From positions 186,001-250,000 of the forward strand of contig JACHLF010000002.1 of assembly GCA_014204435.1 (NCBI GenBank): a stretch of 64,000 nucleotides of DNA, given 5' to 3'. Source of the DNA: Mycobacteroides chelonae. GTDB lineage: Bacteria; Actinomycetota; Actinomycetes; Mycobacteriales; Mycobacteriaceae. Every line of letters starts with the position of its first letter. Within the stretch, counting starts at the first letter, position 1. Of this stretch, positions 60,202 through 64,000 are shown one piece after another. The notes under the pieces were generated by a model. That model was not told the origin of the DNA and ran no database searches. It saw only the letters and a list, made by a program, of their open reading frames with translations. The position numbers and the translations under genes were made by a program.

Positions 60202-61175
60202 CCAGAATGACCATGTCCGGTGCCCTGAACGCGGGATTGCGTGCGGCCCTGGAAGATGACGACAAGGTGATCGTCATGGGAGAGGATGTCGGCAGGCTCG
60301 GCGGCGTCTTCCGGGTCACCGATGGGCTGCAGAAGGATTTCGGCGACCACCGCGTCATCGACACCCCGCTGGCCGAATCCGGAATCATCGGCACCGCTGT
60401 CGGTTTGGCCATGCGCGGATACCGGCCGGTGTGCGAGATCCAGTTCGACGGATTTGTCTACCCGGCCTTCGACCAGATCGTCAGCCAGGTGGCCAAGCTG
60501 CACTATCGCACCAAGGGTGCGGTGGGCATGCCGTTGACCATCCGCATCCCCTTCGGTGGTGGAATCGGTGCGGTGGAACATCATTCGGAGTCGCCGGAGG
60601 CGTATTTCGCGCACACCGCCGGTCTGCGAGTGGTGTCCTGCAGTTCACCGCAGGATGCGTACGACATGATCCGCCAGTCCGTCGCCTGCGACGATCCGGT
60701 GGTCTTCTTCGAACCCAAGCGCCGCTACTGGGAGAAGGGCGAGGTCGATACCGAAACGGTGGACCCGCCGCACCTGTCGTCCGCGCGTATCGTCCGGCCG
60801 GGCACGGCGGTCACCGTCGCCGCATACGGTCCGATGGTCGCGGTAGCCTCCGCTGCCGCGGAGATGGCTGCCGCGGAGGGTATGTCGATCGAGGTGGTGG
60901 ATCTGCGTTCGCTCTCGCCGGTCGACTTCGACACCCTGGAGACGTCGGTGCGCAAGACCGGGCGACTGGTGGTGGTCCACGAGGCGTCGGTGTTCATGGG
61001 ACTGGGCGCCGAGATCGCGGCGCGCATCACCGAGCGGTGCTTCTATCACCTGGAGGCGCCGGTGCTGCGGGTCGGCGGCTTCGCCCTTCCGTATCCAGCC
61101 AACAAGGTGGAGCATCACTACCTGCCCGATGCGGAGCGGGTGATGGACGCCGTCGACCGCGCCATCGCCGCCTAG
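60198..61175 (+). CDS. bkdB: Branched-chain 2-oxoacid dehydrogenase E1 component, beta subunit
   Basis: The 325-residue protein overlaps E1 alpha by 4 bp. It has MGEDVGRLGGVFRVTDGL, the thiamine-binding Glu in TPLAESGIIGTAVGLAM, and the FDGFVYPAFDQIVSQ region of transketolase-like beta subunits, followed by the C-terminal domain with VVDLRSLSPVDFDTL. Together with E1 alpha it forms the alpha2beta2 E1. Confidence 0.95.
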   Translation: MTRMTMSGALNAGLRAALEDDDKVIVMGEDVGRLGGVFRVTDGLQKDFGDHRVIDTPLAESGIIGTAVGLAMRGYRPVCEIQFDGFVYPAFDQIVSQVAKLHYRTKGAVGMPLTIRIPFGGGIGAVEHHSESPEAYFAHTAGLRVVSCSSPQDAYDMIRQSVACDDPVVFFEPKRRYWEKGEVDTETVDPPHLSSARIVRPGTAVTVAAYGPMVAVASAAAEMAAAEGMSIEVVDLRSLSPVDFDTLETSVRKTGRLVVVHEASVFMGLGAEIAARITERCFYHLEAPVLRVGGFALPYPANKVEHHYLPDAERVMDAVDRAIAA

Positions 61176-61190
61176 GAGGGTGCGAAATCC

Positions 61191-62516
61191 ATGGCAGTCA
61201 AACAGTTTTTGCTCCCGGATCTCGGAGAGGGCCTCACCGAGGCGGACCTGATCGCCTGGAAGGTGAAGGTCGGTGACGAGGTGAAGCTGAACCAAGTGCT
61301 CGCCGACGTCGAGACCGCCAAGGCGATGGTCGAGCTGCCGTCCCCGTACGAGGGCACAGTGGTGGCATTGGAGGCGGCCGAGAACTCGACGCTGGCGGTG
61401 GGGTCACCGCTGATCTCCATCGAGGTGGCCGGCGCCGAACCGGACGAGCCCGCCAACCTTGTCGGCTACGGGCCGTCGGAATCCAGCGGTGCCACCCGTC
61501 GTCGGCGACGCACGGCATCCGGTGCGGCGGCACTCGCGCTCGTGGAACAGACGGAAGCCCCTGAACCCGAGTCTGTTCAACCGGCTCAACCGGCTGCGGT
61601 GACACAACCGTCGCCGGCGAGGGTGCCGGCGAAGCCGTCGGTTCGTAAGCTGGCCGCCGAGCTCGGCGTGACTCTCGAACTGATCAGTGGCACGGGGATC
61701 GGCGGCAGCATCACCCGGCAAGACGTGGAGGCCTACACGCGCAGCCTCACCGCGCGGGCGCCGCAGCCCGAACCCCAGGTCACCGCCGCGGCATCGGATA
61801 TCGCCGGTGCGGCGGCTCCCGTCGGGGCCGAGACTCGCATTCCGATCGCGGGCGTTCGCAAGCACACGGCCGCCGCGATGGTGCGCAGTGCCTTCACGGC
61901 ACCGCATGTCACCGAATTCCTGACCGTGGACATGACCGCGACGATGGAGCTGTTGGCGGAGTTGAAGGTGAGGTATCCCAACCTCAAACTCACGCCGACC
62001 ACCTTGGTGGCACGGATGGTGCTGTTGACGCTGCGGTCGCATCCTTCGCTCAACTCCGCCTGGGACGAGCAGGCCGGCCAGATCGTCGTGAAGCACTACG
62101 TACACCTCGGTGTGGCAGCCGCCACCGCGCGTGGGCTGGTAGTGCCCAACATCAAGAGCGCCAACACGATGTCGTTGCGGGAGCTGGCGGGTGCCCTCGC
62201 GCAGTTGGTAACAACAGCGCGGGAGGGCAAGACCGCCCCCGCCGACATGAGCGGTGGGACATTCACCCTGACCAACATCGGGGTGTTCGGCGTCGACGCC
62301 GGTACTCCGATCATCAATCCGGGTGAGGCCGCGATCTTGGCGCTGGGTTCGGTCGCCAAGCGCCCGTGGGTGGTGGACGGCGAACTCGCGGTTCGCGACG
62401 TCACGACGCTGGCGCTGTCGTTCGATCACCGGCTGGTGGACGGCGAGCAGGGGTCGAAATTCCTCGCGGATCTGGGTGCGATGCTCACCGACCCGCGCAT
62501 GGCCCTGGTGGTGTAG
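61191..62516 (+). CDS. bkdC: Branched-chain 2-oxoacid dehydrogenase E2 (dihydrolipoyl acyltransferase)
   Basis: The 441-residue protein starts 15 bp after E1 beta. A single lipoyl domain has Lys44 in DVETAKAM, then a Pro/Ala-rich linker, the peripheral-subunit-binding domain (RKLAAELGVTLELISGTGIGGSI, about 145-180) and the CoA-acyltransferase domain with active-site His413 in SFDHRLVDGEQ. It passes acyl groups to CoA. E3 is not encoded here and is probably the shared lipoamide dehydrogenase. Confidence 0.95.
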   Translation: MAVKQFLLPDLGEGLTEADLIAWKVKVGDEVKLNQVLADVETAKAMVELPSPYEGTVVALEAAENSTLAVGSPLISIEVAGAEPDEPANLVGYGPSESSGATRRRRRTASGAAALALVEQTEAPEPESVQPAQPAAVTQPSPARVPAKPSVRKLAAELGVTLELISGTGIGGSITRQDVEAYTRSLTARAPQPEPQVTAAASDIAGAAAPVGAETRIPIAGVRKHTAAAMVRSAFTAPHVTEFLTVDMTATMELLAELKVRYPNLKLTPTTLVARMVLLTLRSHPSLNSAWDEQAGQIVVKHYVHLGVAAATARGLVVPNIKSANTMSLRELAGALAQLVTTAREGKTAPADMSGGTFTLTNIGVFGVDAGTPIINPGEAAILALGSVAKRPWVVDGELAVRDVTTLALSFDHRLVDGEQGSKFLADLGAMLTDPRMALVV

Positions 62517-62547
62517 GGGAGTCGATGCGGCGGCGTGTGGCCGCAGT

Positions 62548-62694
62548 GTCATCAACTCGAGCTGGACCTGTTATATGGCTGCGCGTCAGCGGGCCAACGT
62601 TGTGGCATTGTCGATGTTCTGCACCCACGGTTCAGACAACAAGGCGGGCGATGTGCTGGATCGACTGAGGCAGAAGCTCTCGGAGTCGCGATAA
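62548..62694 (+). pseudogene. 3' remnant of a PknH-sensor-like lipoprotein gene
   Basis: A frame ending at 62694 reads SWTCYMAARQRANVVALSMFCTHGSDNKAGDVL and RLRQKLSESR. It matches the C-terminus of the next gene (SPWSCRLVARQRANYVASVMFC, then KLSR). No start or N-terminal part lies upstream; bkdC ends 31 bp before. It is the left-over tail of a tandem duplicate. Confidence 0.75.
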
Positions 62695-63374
62695 TGCGCT
62701 GGGTACCAATCATTGTGCTGAGCGCGGCGGCACTGCTGACTTCCTGTACCCACGCGATCGCGGGTGACGCGGCCGCCCCGTCCGCAGTGGAGACGCTGTA
62801 CCCGGTACTGCCGCCGCGACAGGCCGATCTGGAAGACCGGCTGTTGTCGGCATCGGACGTGCGGGCGGTAGCGGACCTTACGGATGCCAAGACCATCCCG
62901 GCGCTCGAGACGGTGCTGTCGACGGCCAACACGGTGTCCGATTGTGTGTACGGGTATTCGTTGGCCACACGGCAGCAGTACCTGAGCTTCGGTGCGGCCC
63001 GTATCCAGGCATACGCCCAGACCGCCGGAATGGTGAGACGGCACACGGTGGGCACGGCGCTCATCGTCTTCGAGACCGCCAGCTCGGCAAGTCAACAGTT
63101 CGAACAGTTCGCCCAACGAATGTCCAGATGCGACGGAGTGCACGGGGTCACCTCGGTGGGCAGCATCGAAGAGCGCTGGACGCTGCGCATTGTGCACAGC
63201 GGTCAGGACGAGGTGAACTGGACTCGCAGTACGGACGGCTCGCCGTGGTCGTGCCGGCTGGTGGCCCGCCAGCGTGCGAATTACGTGGCCTCGGTGATGT
63301 TCTGCCGTCTCGATCCCAAGGACGACAAGAGCGAGGCGATGTTCACGCTGTTGCTGGACAAGCTCTCCCGTTAG
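62694..63374 (+). CDS. PknH-type sensor-domain lipoprotein
   Basis: ATG 62694 gives 226 residues with a signal peptide and lipobox LTSC (Cys18). The remainder resembles the extracytoplasmic sensor domain of the kinase PknH and its stand-alone relatives: VSDCVYGYS, a central FETASSASQQFEQFAQRMSRCD, WTRSTDGSPWSCRLVARQRANYV, and paired Cys. It would sit on the outer face of the membrane. Its ATG overlaps the stop of the decayed duplicate (TAATG). No kinase gene is adjacent. Confidence 0.8.
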   Translation: MRWVPIIVLSAAALLTSCTHAIAGDAAAPSAVETLYPVLPPRQADLEDRLLSASDVRAVADLTDAKTIPALETVLSTANTVSDCVYGYSLATRQQYLSFGAARIQAYAQTAGMVRRHTVGTALIVFETASSASQQFEQFAQRMSRCDGVHGVTSVGSIEERWTLRIVHSGQDEVNWTRSTDGSPWSCRLVARQRANYVASVMFCRLDPKDDKSEAMFTLLLDKLSR

Positions 63375-63413
63375 TCGGCGACCGCCGCCTCTTGCGCTGG
63401 CGGCATCGGATCT

Positions 63414-63437
63414 TTAATGTAGCGATCGCCACATTAA
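63414..63437. promoter_or_regulatory. 24-bp palindromic operator before the SDR gene
   Basis: TTAATGT (63414-63420) and ACATTAA (63431-63437) flank GCGATCGC (63422-63429), itself a palindrome; one base pair (63421/63430) breaks the symmetry. It ends 15 bp before the SDR start, placing it over the promoter or early leader. TetR-type repressors bind sites of this size. No regulator gene is in the window. Confidence 0.7.
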
Positions 63438-63452
63438 TCGAGGAGGCCGTGC

Positions 63453-64000
63453 ATGCTGCAGGACAAGGTCGTCGTCGTCACCGGTGGAAGTCGCGGTCTG
63501 GGACGGGCGATGGTGCAGGCATTCGCCGCCCATGGTGCCGACGTGGTGATTGCCAGTCGCAAGATCGATTCCTGCAATGAGCTAGCTGCCAAGGTGGAGG
63601 CGGCGCACGGCCGTCGTGCGCTTCCGATCGAGTGCAACGTCAGCTCCTGGGAACAATGCGATGAGCTGATCGAGACCGTGTACCGCGAGTTCGGCCGCGT
63701 CGATGTGTTGGTGAACAACGCCGGGTTGTCCCCGTTGTACCCCAGTGTCGACCAGGTATCGGAAGCGTTGTTCGACAAGGTCATCGGGGTCAACCTGAAG
63801 GGTCCGTTCCGGTTGTCTGCCTTGATCGCCACCAAGATGGCTGCGGGGGAGGGCGGTTCGATCATCAACATCAGTTCCATCGAGGCGGTGCGCCCCGATG
63901 CGACGGCTATTCCCTACGCCGCGGCGAAGGCGGGGCTCAGCAATCTGACACTGGGCCTGGCCCACACCTTCGGTCCGTCGGTGCGTGCCAACACGATTCA
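63453..64000 (+). CDS. Short-chain dehydrogenase/reductase, 3' end outside window
   Basis: ATG 63453 has GAGGAGG 8 bp upstream. The visible 182 residues show TGGSRGLGRAMVQAF (cofactor loop), VLVNNAGLSP, and the catalytic ISSIEAVRPDATAIPYAAAKAGL (Ser, then YxxxK). An acidic residue after the second strand is absent (VIASRK), which favours NADP(H). It is preceded by a strong palindrome, so regulated. Substrate not shown. Confidence 0.92.
   Translation, partial: MLQDKVVVVTGGSRGLGRAMVQAFAAHGADVVIASRKIDSCNELAAKVEAAHGRRALPIECNVSSWEQCDELIETVYREFGRVDVLVNNAGLSPLYPSVDQVSEALFDKVIGVNLKGPFRLSALIATKMAAGEGGSIINISSIEAVRPDATAIPYAAAKAGLSNLTLGLAHTFGPSVRANTI

Overview
The window is an actinobacterial chromosome segment carrying the replication origin, most likely from a rapidly growing mycobacterium of the Mycobacterium abscessus-chelonae complex. 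The core block gyrB, DUF721 gene, recF, gnd, dnaN, oriC, dnaA, rpmH, rnpA, yidD, yidC, jag, rsmG, parA, parB, a conserved hypothetical, cwlM, trxA, trxB, rsmA, sigM, murJ, a DUF6049 gene, mutT4 and pcnA follows the mycobacterial order. A later block matches the M. tuberculosis Rv0036c-Rv0041 order up to leuS. gyrB and gyrA, adjacent in most mycobacteria, are about 6.4 kb apart here; from memory this is a feature of the abscessus-chelonae complex. The species is an inference.

Layout. (1) 1-6682 is a mobile or defence island: a truncated tyrosine recombinase plus a TnpC-like partner (Tn554/recombinase-trio type), vsr, a C5 cytosine methyltransferase, a DUF262 gene coupled to a HEPN gene, and a frameshifted mrr. 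The island cuts the native tRNA-Ala gene after its T-stem, and a complete but different tRNA-Ala(UGC) lies just inside the boundary. (2) 6868-10458 holds tRNA-Ile, a DUF3566 membrane protein and gyrA. (3) 10585-16677 is a lineage-specific insert between the gyrase genes: a methyltransferase, a nonsense-mutated YdeI-like gene, and two convergent modules of WXG/ESX-substrate-like proteins with DUF3558-type lipoproteins, separated by a hairpin. (4) 16809-30966 is the oriC region with the dnaA, gyrB, rnpA-yidC-rsmG and parAB genes and two parS sites. (5) 31221-45075 carries cell-wall and redox genes. (6) 45097-53389 is a mixture including a decayed TSUP transporter, a protein with eight calcium-binding-type repeats, an MFS exporter, yqgE, an Abi-alpha-like protein and a secreted antigen. 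(7) 53559-64000 has leuS, glucosylglycerate hydrolase, a branched-chain 2-oxoacid dehydrogenase operon with a divergent AsnC/Lrp regulator, a PknH-sensor-like lipoprotein next to a decayed paralogue, and a short-chain dehydrogenase preceded by a strong palindrome.

Replication leaves oriC (about 22.9-23.6 kb) in both directions. Most genes to the left lie on the minus strand and the first genes to the right on the plus strand, so essential genes are co-oriented with the forks. Inactivated genes (mrr, alaT, ydeI-like, MBL fold, ferredoxin, TSUP, the PknH-like fragment) cluster at the island and between conserved blocks. The most unusual signals are the tRNA-Ala replacement at the island edge and the DUF262-HEPN gene pair beside vsr, dcm and mrr.
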